From positions 1 to 64,000 of the forward strand of contig NZ_AP024882.1 in assembly GCF_024347675.1 (NCBI RefSeq): 64,000 nucleotides of DNA, written 5' to 3'. This document shows positions 26,037 through 34,036 of the stretch, one piece after another. Under the pieces are notes generated by a model. The model was not told the origin of the DNA. It searched no databases and saw only the letters and a list, made by a program, of their open reading frames with translations. Positions within the stretch are counted from its first letter, which is position 1, and each line of letters opens with the position of its first letter. The stretch comes from Vibrio ishigakensis (GTDB lineage: Bacteria; Pseudomonadota; Gammaproteobacteria; Enterobacterales; Vibrionaceae). A program made the position numbers and the translations under genes.

Positions 26037-26080
26037 AGTGCCAAAGCCCTTATAAATGGGTAAGTCTTTGGCACTATTCT
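26037..26080. terminator. Hairpin between converging DUF1349 and GH16 genes
   Basis: AGTGCCAAAG (26037-26046) pairs with CTTTGGCACT (26066-26075); an inner CCC/GGG pairing is also possible. The following ATTCTTCT is a weak T run on the plus strand. The right arm reaches the stop codon of the GH16 gene. Confidence 0.5.
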
Positions 26081-26877
26081 TCTGCCGTCAACGCCAATAC
26101 CAGCATCTCGTCTTCGATAAAGACGTTGTTGGGCGCAAAGGTCACTAGGTTGGAATCGAAACTCCAATCCCCCGCCCCCCATCGCTTACGATCAAAGTGG
26201 GTAAAGTTATCTCGCCACCTTAAAACAAACTCGCCCTCTTCAAAGCTGTGATATTCCATCCAGTCTACATATTGGTAAAGGGGCAAATCCTGCTTATCGA
26301 ACGCACCGACCCACTCGGCGGCCTCTGAAACCCATAGGTTCATTCGATAACTCAGCGGCGTATCGCGCATATCTATTACTTGCTCAGAACTCTCGGCTGT
26401 TTCCTTGTGAATCACCTCACCATCCACCAGCCAGATGATCTCATCAGGCGTCCATACCAACTCGTAGATATGAAAATCGTCGGCGCTCTCTAGACTATGT
26501 ATGGTTTCAGAATGAACACGCTGATTGAGCTCACCAGTAATGAGATTGGTTTGTAGTTGATTGGGCTGTTTGCCTATCATCTCAATATCGATTTCACGCC
26601 ACGGCAGATTGCCCTGCCACGACTCGTTGTCATAGGTGAAGAAAGAGGAGACCACGCCAGGGTTTGAGACCAATTTCATCCGCATTACAAACCTGCCGTA
26701 CTTCACCTTATCCAAGCTGTAGACCTCAGCCCCATATAGTGGGACATCAGTAGTATTCAGCTTACCTGTCTGTAAGCGAGTATCTTGATTTGCCTCTGCG
26801 CTCTCAAGCGTTGCTGTTGAATGACAACCTGCCACCAATACGGCAGCAATCACCAATCCCGTTTTGTTCCAAGTCAT
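26074..26877 (-). CDS. GH16 beta-glucanase-like lipoprotein, circularly permuted (Fibrobacter-lichenase type)
   Basis: 267 residues from ATG 26877, preceded by AAGGGATAGGGAT; an upstream in-frame ATG at 26928 would hide the signal. The lipobox is LVAGC (C18). The catalytic GH16 motif EIDIE is at residues 95-99 (nucleophile E95, acid/base E99). The order of strands is unusual: the chain starts at the strand YGAEVYSLDKVKYGRF and ends with RDNFTHFDRKRWGAGDW...MLVLALT, which in ordinary GH16 enzymes is the N-terminus. This is the order I recall for the Fibrobacter succinogenes 1,3-1,4-beta-glucanase. It lacks that enzyme's serine-rich C-terminal repeats. It probably cuts mixed-linkage beta-glucan at the cell surface. 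Confidence 0.9.
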   Translation of the reverse strand: MTWNKTGLVIAAVLVAGCHSTATLESAEANQDTRLQTGKLNTTDVPLYGAEVYSLDKVKYGRFVMRMKLVSNPGVVSSFFTYDNESWQGNLPWREIDIEMIGKQPNQLQTNLITGELNQRVHSETIHSLESADDFHIYELVWTPDEIIWLVDGEVIHKETAESSEQVIDMRDTPLSYRMNLWVSEAAEWVGAFDKQDLPLYQYVDWMEYHSFEEGEFVLRWRDNFTHFDRKRWGAGDWSFDSNLVTFAPNNVFIEDEMLVLALTAEE

Positions 26878-27020
26878 ATCCCTATCCCTTGAGTATTCGA
26901 AACCTTGAATATTATATGAATAAGGCAAGTAACAAGCCTTATGTTAACGCTCGTTTTCAATGCTAGGTCACGCCTGTGAGTTTCATGATATTGTCCAATA
27001 AAAACAGCAATTTAAATTAA

Positions 27021-27037
27021 AAACCATCTAATGGTTT
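27021..27037. promoter_or_regulatory. Perfect inverted repeat AAACCAT-CTA-ATGGTTT
   Basis: A 7+3+7 palindrome in the 243-base divergent gap between the GH16 lipoprotein (26877, minus) and the LysE exporter (27121, plus). A second, looser repeat CACAA...TTGTG lies at 27041-27058. Either could be an operator for one of the two genes. Confidence 0.45.
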
Positions 27038-27120
27038 CATCACAATTTTCATTTTTGTGGCTTGGGATAAATATTGCGATGAGCTAGGTTTAACAGTCTA
27101 AGCAATCTTTTGAGAAACCG

Positions 27121-27729
27121 ATGCTAGAGATATTCGCCTACGCCATTGGCATCATGTACACACCCGGTCCAATTAACCTGCTCGGTCTGCATAGCGGTTT
27201 AAACAACAAGGCTACTCAGCACCTTGGGTTCTTCATTGGTGTTGGCAGTGCTATGTTCACCCTGTTTGTTTTTCTCGCCTTTGTTGGGCTACAGGTGATC
27301 AACCCTCAAGTATTGCCGTTAATTAGCTTGGCGGGATGCCTGTATATCCTCTATATCGCCTACAAGGTGGCGGGCTCTGATATAAACCTTAATAGCGACA
27401 CAGCCGAAAGCACCGATCTTAGCTTTAAAGATGGGCTGTTTATGCAACTGCTCAACCCAAAAGCGCTTATCGCCACTCTACCAGTTTCAACCATACAGTT
27501 TCCAAGTGTGGGTATTGAAGGTATGGCCATAGTGTTCTGGTCATTCATACTCGCGGTACTCGCTTTCGGTGCACCAGCCAGTTACGCCGTTGCAGGGTCA
27601 GTTGTGGGTAAACGTATCGAAAATCCGCGCTATTTTAAGGTGTTCAATTTGGTGATGTCGGCCCTACTTGTGTACGTAGCATTGTCTATTGGCTATGAGC
27701 ATGCGATTTTGCCATGGATGCAAAACTAA
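27121..27729 (+). CDS. LysE/RhtB-type amino acid exporter
   Basis: 202 residues, about six hydrophobic segments, with the LysE/RhtB signature (MYTPGPINLLGLHSGLNNK and GLFMQLLNPKALIATLP). These inner-membrane proteins export amino acids such as lysine, threonine or homoserine lactone. The gene has no partner. It ends about 90 bases before scrR. Confidence 0.88.
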   Translation: MLEIFAYAIGIMYTPGPINLLGLHSGLNNKATQHLGFFIGVGSAMFTLFVFLAFVGLQVINPQVLPLISLAGCLYILYIAYKVAGSDINLNSDTAESTDLSFKDGLFMQLLNPKALIATLPVSTIQFPSVGIEGMAIVFWSFILAVLAFGAPASYAVAGSVVGKRIENPRYFKVFNLVMSALLVYVALSIGYEHAILPWMQN

Positions 27730-27818
27730 GCGGTCTCACGTCATGGGCCATTTCTCACTTGGCAAAAGCATGAATTCCGAATACCGTATCAGCACAAAGG
27801 AACTAAACAGCCCACCTC

Positions 27819-28781
27819 ATGAAGAAACTCACAATCTATGACATCGCGACCCTAGCTGGCGTATCAAAATCTACCGTGTCACGTTTTTTAAACGGTGGTT
27901 ACGTCTCTGAAAAGAATCGCGAAAAGATTGAAAAGATTGTCGAGGAACATGACTTCAAGCGCAGCGATAGCGCAGTAAGCCTGAGAACCAAAGAGAATCA
28001 AACCATAGGCATCATAGTGCCCCGTATCGATTCCTATGCATCCTCAAACGTAGTGAAAGGCATCTTACAAACAGCAGCCCAGCTCGATTACAACTGTGAA
28101 ATTCTCACCTCAGATCTAGACTTCAAGCAGGAGTTAGACGCCTATCGCAAACTCAAACAGCGAAATGTTAAGGGCATCATAGCCCTCGCTACACATATGA
28201 GCGCAGAGTACGAGGCAATGATTGCAGAGTTAAAGCTTCCTGTAGTCATCTTTGGACAAGAGTGTCAAAGCACTCATTGTGTCTATCACGACGTACTGTC
28301 GGCGGTCTCAGAGTTCTGTGGCGAACTGTTTCGAGATTCTAAATCAGAAAAGACCAAAGTCTCCCTACTTGGACCTGTTGGTGATGACGATATGCTCTCT
28401 CGAACCATCAATACCTACAAAGAAGGGTTGGAGTTGAAAGGACTAGAGGTTAAACAGTTTGAAACGGACTACAGCTGGCAACGAAGTCATCAGATGGCCG
28501 AGCAGGCGTTCAAACACTCCAAGCATATTATCTGCCTGACCGATAACATTGCCTATGGCGTGTACAAGTTTGCTCAGCAGAACCAGCTTAACATTGGTTC
28601 AGATATCCATATTTGTGGTAACGGTGGCTATGATACCTCTAGCATCCTCACCCCAGAACTCAGCACCATCTCTTATCCTTACCTTCAAGCGGGTATTGAA
28701 GCGGTTAAGCTTCTTATCGGTGCGGATAACGTGACCAAGCTCAAACTCGGCTACACCATTCACAAAACCGATAGCTTTTAG
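27819..28781 (+). CDS. scrR: LacI-family repressor of the sucrose genes
   Basis: 320 residues. The N-terminal helix-turn-helix is canonical (TIYDIATLAGVSKSTVSRFLNGGYVSEKN), followed by a periplasmic-binding-protein-like sugar domain (TIGIIVPRIDSYASSNVVKGI...). It precedes the PTS sucrose transporter and sucrose-6-phosphate hydrolase genes, and two TGGTATCGATACCA operators lie just after its stop codon. The natural reading is that it represses scrAB and releases DNA when a sucrose-derived sugar (fructose or its phosphate in known ScrR proteins) binds. Confidence 0.9.
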   Translation: MKKLTIYDIATLAGVSKSTVSRFLNGGYVSEKNREKIEKIVEEHDFKRSDSAVSLRTKENQTIGIIVPRIDSYASSNVVKGILQTAAQLDYNCEILTSDLDFKQELDAYRKLKQRNVKGIIALATHMSAEYEAMIAELKLPVVIFGQECQSTHCVYHDVLSAVSEFCGELFRDSKSEKTKVSLLGPVGDDDMLSRTINTYKEGLELKGLEVKQFETDYSWQRSHQMAEQAFKHSKHIICLTDNIAYGVYKFAQQNQLNIGSDIHICGNGGYDTSSILTPELSTISYPYLQAGIEAVKLLIGADNVTKLKLGYTIHKTDSF

Positions 28782-28822
28782 TCTTGACTTAATTCTTATC
28801 AGGAATATTATTCACCCACAAC

Positions 28823-28836
28823 TGGTATCGATACCA
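28823..28836. promoter_or_regulatory. ScrR operator 1, TGGTATCGATACCA
   Basis: A perfect 14-base palindrome of the LacI-family type (central CG). It lies upstream of the -35 box of the proposed scrA promoter. An identical core occurs 90 bases downstream. Confidence 0.85.
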
Positions 28837-28841
28837 CATCG

Positions 28842-28871
28842 TTGTGAGAATCATATCAGAGCATCTAAAAT
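28842..28871 (+). promoter_or_regulatory. Probable scrA promoter
   Basis: TTGTGA (28842-28847) and TAAAAT (28866-28871) are separated by 18 bases. Transcription would start near 28878, between the two operator copies, leaving a leader of about 65 bases before scrA. Confidence 0.5.
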
Positions 28872-28910
28872 GGTAGTGTTGCGCATCGCAGCACTTATTT
28901 TTGAACCGAT

Positions 28911-28928
28911 TGTGGTATCGATACCACA
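28911..28928. promoter_or_regulatory. ScrR operator 2, TGTGGTATCGATACCACA
   Basis: The same 14-base core extended to an 18-base perfect palindrome, 14 bases before the scrA ATG. A repressor here would block early elongation. Centres of the two operators are 90 bases apart, which would also allow looping. Confidence 0.85.
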
Positions 28929-28941
28929 TAGAGAACAGATA

Positions 28942-30273
28942 ATGAAAAACAACGAGAAACAAATCGCTGCTGATATCTACCAAGCTGTGGGTGGCAAAGA
29001 GAACATCCGAGCCTTAGAGCACTGTGCCACTCGCCTTCGCATTATCCTAAACGATGACTCACTGGCCGATAAAAAAACCATTGAAGCTATTCCTGGTGTA
29101 AAAGGATACTTCCTGCAAACTGGCCAGCATCAGATCATCTTGGGTGGTGGACTTGTTGAAAAAGTGTTTGCTTCCATGGGGCACGACAGTGATGGCACGT
29201 CGGTAAAAGACGAAGCCTATGCCAAGATGAACTGGTTGCAAAAGTCCGTGCGTATTCTGGCTGACGTCTTCATTCCTATCATTCCAGTTATCGTTGCCGC
29301 CGGCCTACTAATGGGCCTTCGTAACTCCTTCTTTAATGAACTGCCAGAAAACATTTTGGTTATAACCCAGGTTCTGACTGATACGGCGTTTATCTTCCTA
29401 CCTGCACTGGTGGTCTGGTCTACCTTCAAGCGCCTCGGAGGAACAGACTCTGTAGGCTTTGTGCTCGGATTAATGACGGTTGCACCTCAACTTCCTAACG
29501 CCTATGCGGTGGGTAGTGGCGATGCCGAGGCCCTAGAGGTAATGGGCTTTGCTATCGTTGGCTTTCAAGGCATGATCTTGCCAGCACTAGTAACTGGTAT
29601 TTTTGGTGCCAACCTAGAAAAGATACTTCGAAAATACGTACCAAACGCACTCGCGCTGGTAGTGACACCATTTCTAACCGTTACCATCTCAATCCTAGTT
29701 GCTCTGTTCGCAATCGGTCCTGTGGTTGGTGAACTTCAGTCTCTTATTATGGCGGGTATCACTTCCATCATTGAACTACCATACGGAATTGGTGGCTTTA
29801 TCTTTGCCCCACTTCACCAGCTACTGGTTATCATGGGCTTGCACCACTCATTTATCATCCTTGAATTTAATTATCTTGGTGAAGGACTAGGTAACCCACT
29901 AAACCCTATGTATTCCGCAACAGGTGCTACCATGATAGGCGCAGGTGTAGCTGCTTACCTCAAAGCGAAATCAAGCGAGAATAAGGGTACCATCGGCTCT
30001 TCTATCCTTAGCACCTCTTTTGGTATAGGCGAGCCTCTACTGTACGGAGTGGTACTAAAGAACCCTAAACTATGGGCTGCAAACCTAGTGGGTTGTTCTG
30101 TTGGTGGCGGCTTCGTGATGATGGTTGGGCTAAAACCTAGCCTAGTGGGGGTGACTCTTATTCCCGCTATTCCAGCCTATATCGGCCAAGGTTTAGGTTT
30201 GTATCTGACGACTATTTTGATTGCCTTTACCACCTCATTTGTTCTTAGCCGAATCGTTCTAGCTAAAGACTGA
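28942..30273 (+). CDS. scrA: PTS sucrose-type transporter EIIBC
   Basis: 443 residues from ATG 28942; the frame stays open upstream through the operator, but the ATG is the natural start. The EIIB domain carries the phosphorylated cysteine in ALEHCATRLRI (C28). EIIC follows with about ten helices and the GIGEPLLYG signature. There is no EIIA domain, so phosphate would come from a separate Crr-type EIIA. It imports sucrose as sucrose-6-phosphate, judged by its neighbour scrB; EIIBC for trehalose is similar, so specificity rests on context. Confidence 0.9.
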   Translation: MKNNEKQIAADIYQAVGGKENIRALEHCATRLRIILNDDSLADKKTIEAIPGVKGYFLQTGQHQIILGGGLVEKVFASMGHDSDGTSVKDEAYAKMNWLQKSVRILADVFIPIIPVIVAAGLLMGLRNSFFNELPENILVITQVLTDTAFIFLPALVVWSTFKRLGGTDSVGFVLGLMTVAPQLPNAYAVGSGDAEALEVMGFAIVGFQGMILPALVTGIFGANLEKILRKYVPNALALVVTPFLTVTISILVALFAIGPVVGELQSLIMAGITSIIELPYGIGGFIFAPLHQLLVIMGLHHSFIILEFNYLGEGLGNPLNPMYSATGATMIGAGVAAYLKAKSSENKGTIGSSILSTSFGIGEPLLYGVVLKNPKLWAANLVGCSVGGGFVMMVGLKPSLVGVTLIPAIPAYIGQGLGLYLTTILIAFTTSFVLSRIVLAKD

Positions 30274-30287
30274 TCCCCCTAATAAAC

Positions 30288-30312
30288 GTGCTCATCAATA
30301 TTTGATGAGCAC
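30288..30312 (+). promoter_or_regulatory. Perfect hairpin between scrA and scrB
   Basis: GTGCTCATCAA and TTGATGAGCAC form an 11-base-pair stem with loop TAT. The next bases are TCTCCCCC, without a T run, so it is more likely an mRNA-stability or processing element than a terminator. Confidence 0.65.
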
Positions 30313-30339
30313 TCTCCCCCACTTATCTAAGTTGCGACA

Positions 30340-31797
30340 ATGAATTGGACAATTGAACAGCGCTACCAGCGCATTGATGACATGCCGAATGGCTATTTTA
30401 AGGACCTGATTGAACAGAGAAAAAAGGACAATTTCTATCCTAGCTTCCATATCGCTCCTCCATGTGGGCTATTGAATGACCCCAATGGACTAAGCCAATT
30501 TAACGGTGAGCACCATATCTTCTATCAGTGGTTTCCTATAGGCCCTACCCATGGCTTAAAGCACTGGTACCATGTTTCTACCAAAGACTTTGTACACTAC
30601 ACCGACCATGGTGTAGCTCTTTACCCAGATTCGGATTATGACTCACACGGTGTGTATTCCGGTGGTGGTCTGGTAGATAACCAAGAGCTATTGCTGTTTT
30701 TCACTGGCAACAAGAGAGACAAAGACTGGGTTCGTGAACCTACCCAATGTTATGCCTCAATGAACAAGCAGGGTGAATTCACCAAACACGGTGTCATCGT
30801 TGAGAACTCCGACTATACCGAGCATTTCCGCGACCCTAAAGTATGGAAGGAAGGTGATACCTACTACATGGTAGTAGCGGCTCAAACGCAAGAGTTGCAC
30901 GGTTCTATGGTACTTTATCGCACTAAAGAGCTCTCAAGCTGGGAGCATCTTGGCCCCATCAAAACCGACTATGACCAGCTTGGGTTTATGTGGGAATGCC
31001 CTGATTATTTTGAGTTAGACGGCAAAAGCATCATGCTGTTTTCCCCTCAAGGGGTGGAAAGTGACAACCCATACGAGTACAAAAACATCTTCTCAGTGAG
31101 CTATATCCTAGGAGATAGCCTTAACAAAGATAAGCCAGAGCTAGTGAACCACAAAGCGATCACTCAGCCCGATTTTGGTTTTGATTTTTACGCGCCTCAA
31201 ACCTATCTCGATGAGCAGGGTCGACGCATCATGTATGCATGGATTGGTCTGCCTGAGATTGATACCCCATCGGTGGATTATCAATGGACAGGGCTGCTAA
31301 CCATACCGCGTGAGCTCAATGTCATTGACGATATGCTAATACAAACGCCGCTTGCAGAGCTGAAGGCTTTGAGAAAAGAGAAGCTAGCAGCTAGAGGTGA
31401 AACTCTCCTGCCATCCAGTTCCTTTGAACTTAAGTTTGAAGCTGACAGCAACTTTAGTCTTGAGCTCTCAAACGAAAAGGGTGATACGTTGATATTTGAG
31501 ATGAACGAGACGGAGTTTAAGTTAGATCGTTCGAATAACACTCATATCTATGCTGAAGAGTATGGTCTGGTGCGGTTAGCGCCAAGATTGGATAGGACTC
31601 AGAATATACAGGTCTTTGTCGATAATTCAGTGCTAGAGATATTCATCAACAATGGTAAACACACCATGACCAGCCGTTTCTTCATCCAGGACATGAACAA
31701 GCTAAGCCTATCGGCTAGCATCGATGCCAACTTGTATCCTTTAGACTCCATTGTTGGCCTGCACACCAATACTGAGCTGAATCTAGCTAATCGTTAA
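30340..31797 (+). CDS. scrB: Sucrose-6-phosphate hydrolase, GH32
   Basis: 485 residues. GH32 landmarks are present: the nucleophile motif LLNDPNGL (near residue 48), the transition-state FRDPKV and the acid/base ECPDYF. A C-terminal beta-sandwich begins near 340. There is no signal peptide, so it acts in the cytoplasm on the sucrose-6-phosphate delivered by ScrA, giving glucose-6-phosphate and fructose. No fructokinase gene (scrK) or porin gene (scrY) is nearby. A strong terminator follows. Confidence 0.93.
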   Translation: MNWTIEQRYQRIDDMPNGYFKDLIEQRKKDNFYPSFHIAPPCGLLNDPNGLSQFNGEHHIFYQWFPIGPTHGLKHWYHVSTKDFVHYTDHGVALYPDSDYDSHGVYSGGGLVDNQELLLFFTGNKRDKDWVREPTQCYASMNKQGEFTKHGVIVENSDYTEHFRDPKVWKEGDTYYMVVAAQTQELHGSMVLYRTKELSSWEHLGPIKTDYDQLGFMWECPDYFELDGKSIMLFSPQGVESDNPYEYKNIFSVSYILGDSLNKDKPELVNHKAITQPDFGFDFYAPQTYLDEQGRRIMYAWIGLPEIDTPSVDYQWTGLLTIPRELNVIDDMLIQTPLAELKALRKEKLAARGETLLPSSSFELKFEADSNFSLELSNEKGDTLIFEMNETEFKLDRSNNTHIYAEEYGLVRLAPRLDRTQNIQVFVDNSVLEIFINNGKHTMTSRFFIQDMNKLSLSASIDANLYPLDSIVGLHTNTELNLANR

Positions 31798-31801
31798 ATA
31801 A

Positions 31802-31836
31802 AAAAGAGCTAGCATAATCGCTAGCTCTTTTCCTTT
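31802..31836. terminator. Bidirectional terminator between scrB and proV
   Basis: AAAAGAGCTAGC / GCTAGCTCTTTT, a 12-base-pair stem with a 6-base loop, followed by TCCTTT on the plus strand and preceded by an A run that serves the minus strand. Confidence 0.9.
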
Positions 31837-31845
31837 AGAACATTT

Positions 31846-33072
31846 CTAAGAAGCCTCTTTCTGCTTCTCCTCTTCTTTCTCCGTAGGGTGTTCTTTGTCG
31901 ACAAAGATATCTGCGACCGACTCTTTCTCTAGCGCCCCTTCCAACTCACCCTCTTCATTGATTACTGGTAGTGAGTAATCTGACGATATCGCCTCAGGCA
32001 ATACCGCTTCGATGGCATCATCAGATGAGATGGTTGGCACCTCTTCATACAAGCAAGGTTCGATAGAATCGAACTCATCTCCGGAGGCTGCCTCTTCTAA
32101 GGTCTCTTCGGTAATGACACCCTGATAGACATCGTCGGTGACATGGTAACCGTAGTCACTGTTAGAGCGGCGCATCTGCTTGAGTGCTTCTTCAATGGTA
32201 TTGGTGGTAATACGAAGCGCTGGTTTTTGCATTACTGTTTCAACCGTCAATGCCCTAGCACGGTTCACATCCTTAACGAAGGCCTCCACATAGTCTGTGG
32301 CAGGATTTAGCAAGATATCATCTGGGGTTCCCTGCTGAACAAGCTCACCGTCCTTCAAGATGGCAATCTTGTCACCGATACGCAGAGCTTCATCCAAATC
32401 ATGGGTGATAAAGATAATCGTTTTGTGTAGCTTATCTTGCAACTCGATTAGCTGGTCTTGCATCTCGCTTCGAATCAGCGGATCGAGTGCAGAAAATGCC
32501 TCATCCATCAAGAGGATTTCAGCATCGGTACATAAGGCGCGAGCCAAACCCACACGTTGTTGCTGACCGCCAGAGAGCTGAGACGGATACTGGTCTTGAT
32601 AGCCTTGAAGACCGACCGTATCGAGCCACTCTTGCGCCTTTTCTAGGCGCTTAGATTTCTCCAAACCTTGCACCTCGAGACCATAGGCCACGTTGTCGAT
32701 CACCTTGCGGTGTGGAAACAGGCCAAAGCGCTGAAACACCATGGACATCTTGTGGCGTCTGAACTCCTCTAGGTCTTTTGCGGTAAAGGACATAACATCC
32801 TCACCTTCCACATCTATCTGCCCCGCTGTCGGTTCAATCAAGCGGTTGAAGTGACGGATAAGGGTGGATTTACCCGAGCCGGAAAGCCCCATGATCACGA
32901 AGATCTCGCCCTGAGCTATCTCTAGGTTGATATCTTTAAGCCCAACCGTGTGCCCAGTTTTTGCAAGGACCTCATCTTTTGTTGCACCTGATTTCACCAT
33001 AGGCAAGATGGACTCAGGTTTTGCGCCGAATATCTTATACAGGCCAGAGACCTTTATCAGCGTTTTAGTCAT
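31846..33072 (-). CDS. proV: Glycine betaine/proline ABC transporter ATPase
   Basis: 408 residues. Walker A GLSGSGKST, signature [15 protein letters not shown], Walker B ILLMDEAFSALDP and the N-terminal YKIFGAKPES segment are typical of ProV/OpuAA. After about residue 280 comes a pair of CBS-like regions (VMQKPALRIT..., SSDYSLPVINEEGELEGAL), which in OpuA sense ionic strength. The C-terminus is a charged Glu/Lys tail (EKEEEKQKEAS). The start overlaps proW by 8 bases. It powers osmoprotectant uptake. Confidence 0.94.
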   Translation of the reverse strand: MTKTLIKVSGLYKIFGAKPESILPMVKSGATKDEVLAKTGHTVGLKDINLEIAQGEIFVIMGLSGSGKSTLIRHFNRLIEPTAGQIDVEGEDVMSFTAKDLEEFRRHKMSMVFQRFGLFPHRKVIDNVAYGLEVQGLEKSKRLEKAQEWLDTVGLQGYQDQYPSQLSGGQQQRVGLARALCTDAEILLMDEAFSALDPLIRSEMQDQLIELQDKLHKTIIFITHDLDEALRIGDKIAILKDGELVQQGTPDDILLNPATDYVEAFVKDVNRARALTVETVMQKPALRITTNTIEEALKQMRRSNSDYGYHVTDDVYQGVITEETLEEAASGDEFDSIEPCLYEEVPTISSDDAIEAVLPEAISSDYSLPVINEEGELEGALEKESVADIFVDKEHPTEKEEEKQKEAS

Positions 33073-33967
33073 GCTTCAGATCCCCCAAGTGTGCTTGAGT
33101 ACGCTTAGCATAGGCTTGCGAAGCTCGGTCGATAAGAATGGCTAGCGCTACGATGGCAAAACCGTTTAACAAACCCAAGGTAAAGTATTGGTTAGTGATG
33201 GACTTAAGCACAGGTTGGCCCAAGCCTTTTACGCCGATCATGGATGCGATAACCACCATAGAGAGCGCCATCATCACTGTCTGGTTGATACCCGCCATTA
33301 TGGTCGGCATAGCTAATGGTAACTGCACACCGAGCAGACGTTGCTTTCTGGATGCGCCAAATGCCGTTGCCGCTTCCATCACCTCTTTATCCACCAAGCG
33401 GATACCTAGGTTAGTTAGGCGTATCACAGGTGGAATGGCGTAGATAACCACAGCAATCAAGCCTGGTACCTTACCTATCCCCAGAAGCATAACCACAGGT
33501 ATCAAATATACGAAGGCTGGCATAGTTTGCATCACATCCAAGATAGGCGTGACAATAGACTGAATACGGTTTGAGCGTGCCATGGCGATGCCAATTGGGA
33601 TGCCAAGCACTATGGCTAACACGGTACATACGGTAATGATACTCAGCGTACGCATGGTATCTTCCCACATACCGAAATAGCCGATAAACAGCAGAGCAAC
33701 CACCCCTGCCACGGTCAATTTAATAGAACGACTGGCCACATAAACCAGCGCGGTGATTACAATAAGAACGATCCACCAAGGTGTCGCTAACAGTAGCTTT
33801 TCAAACCACACAAGGAAGGAAAGGAGGGGATCAAATAGGGATTCTATGAGGTCGCCATATTCTCGCGAAAAGTCTTTATAGGCGCCATCGAGTGTTTTTC
33901 GGATATCTCGCAGTGACCCACGATCCATCTCAGGAAATTCGGTTAACCAACTACTACCGGACATCAT
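33065..33967 (-). CDS. proW: Glycine betaine/proline ABC transporter permease
   Basis: 300 residues with a long N-terminal region before the first helix, then about six helices. The permease signature EAATAFGASRKQRLLGVQLPLAMPTIMAGINQT is intact (EAA...G motif). It is encoded between proX and proV and overlaps proV by 8 bases. Confidence 0.93.
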   Translation of the reverse strand: MMSGSSWLTEFPEMDRGSLRDIRKTLDGAYKDFSREYGDLIESLFDPLLSFLVWFEKLLLATPWWIVLIVITALVYVASRSIKLTVAGVVALLFIGYFGMWEDTMRTLSIITVCTVLAIVLGIPIGIAMARSNRIQSIVTPILDVMQTMPAFVYLIPVVMLLGIGKVPGLIAVVIYAIPPVIRLTNLGIRLVDKEVMEAATAFGASRKQRLLGVQLPLAMPTIMAGINQTVMMALSMVVIASMIGVKGLGQPVLKSITNQYFTLGLLNGFAIVALAILIDRASQAYAKRTQAHLGDLKHD

Positions 33968-33986
33968 TTATTCCTTTAACGACAGA

Positions 33987-34011
33987 GGGTAGCACCACCT
34001 CGGCACTACCC
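33987..34011 (-). promoter_or_regulatory. Intercistronic hairpin between proX and proW
   Basis: On the minus strand GGGTAGTGCC pairs with GGTGCTACCC (two G-T pairs) around a 5-base loop, just after the proX stop. There is no T run. It parallels the hairpin after the binding-protein gene at 24316, consistent with stabilising the binding-protein mRNA. Confidence 0.6.
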
Positions 34012-34036
34012 TTGTCTATTCCATGTACATCAAAAG

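Noticed and set aside
28842..28860. CRP site in the scrA promoter (TGTGAGAATCATATCA)
   Set aside because: The second half-site differs from TCACA at two or more key bases, so catabolite control is not supported by sequence.
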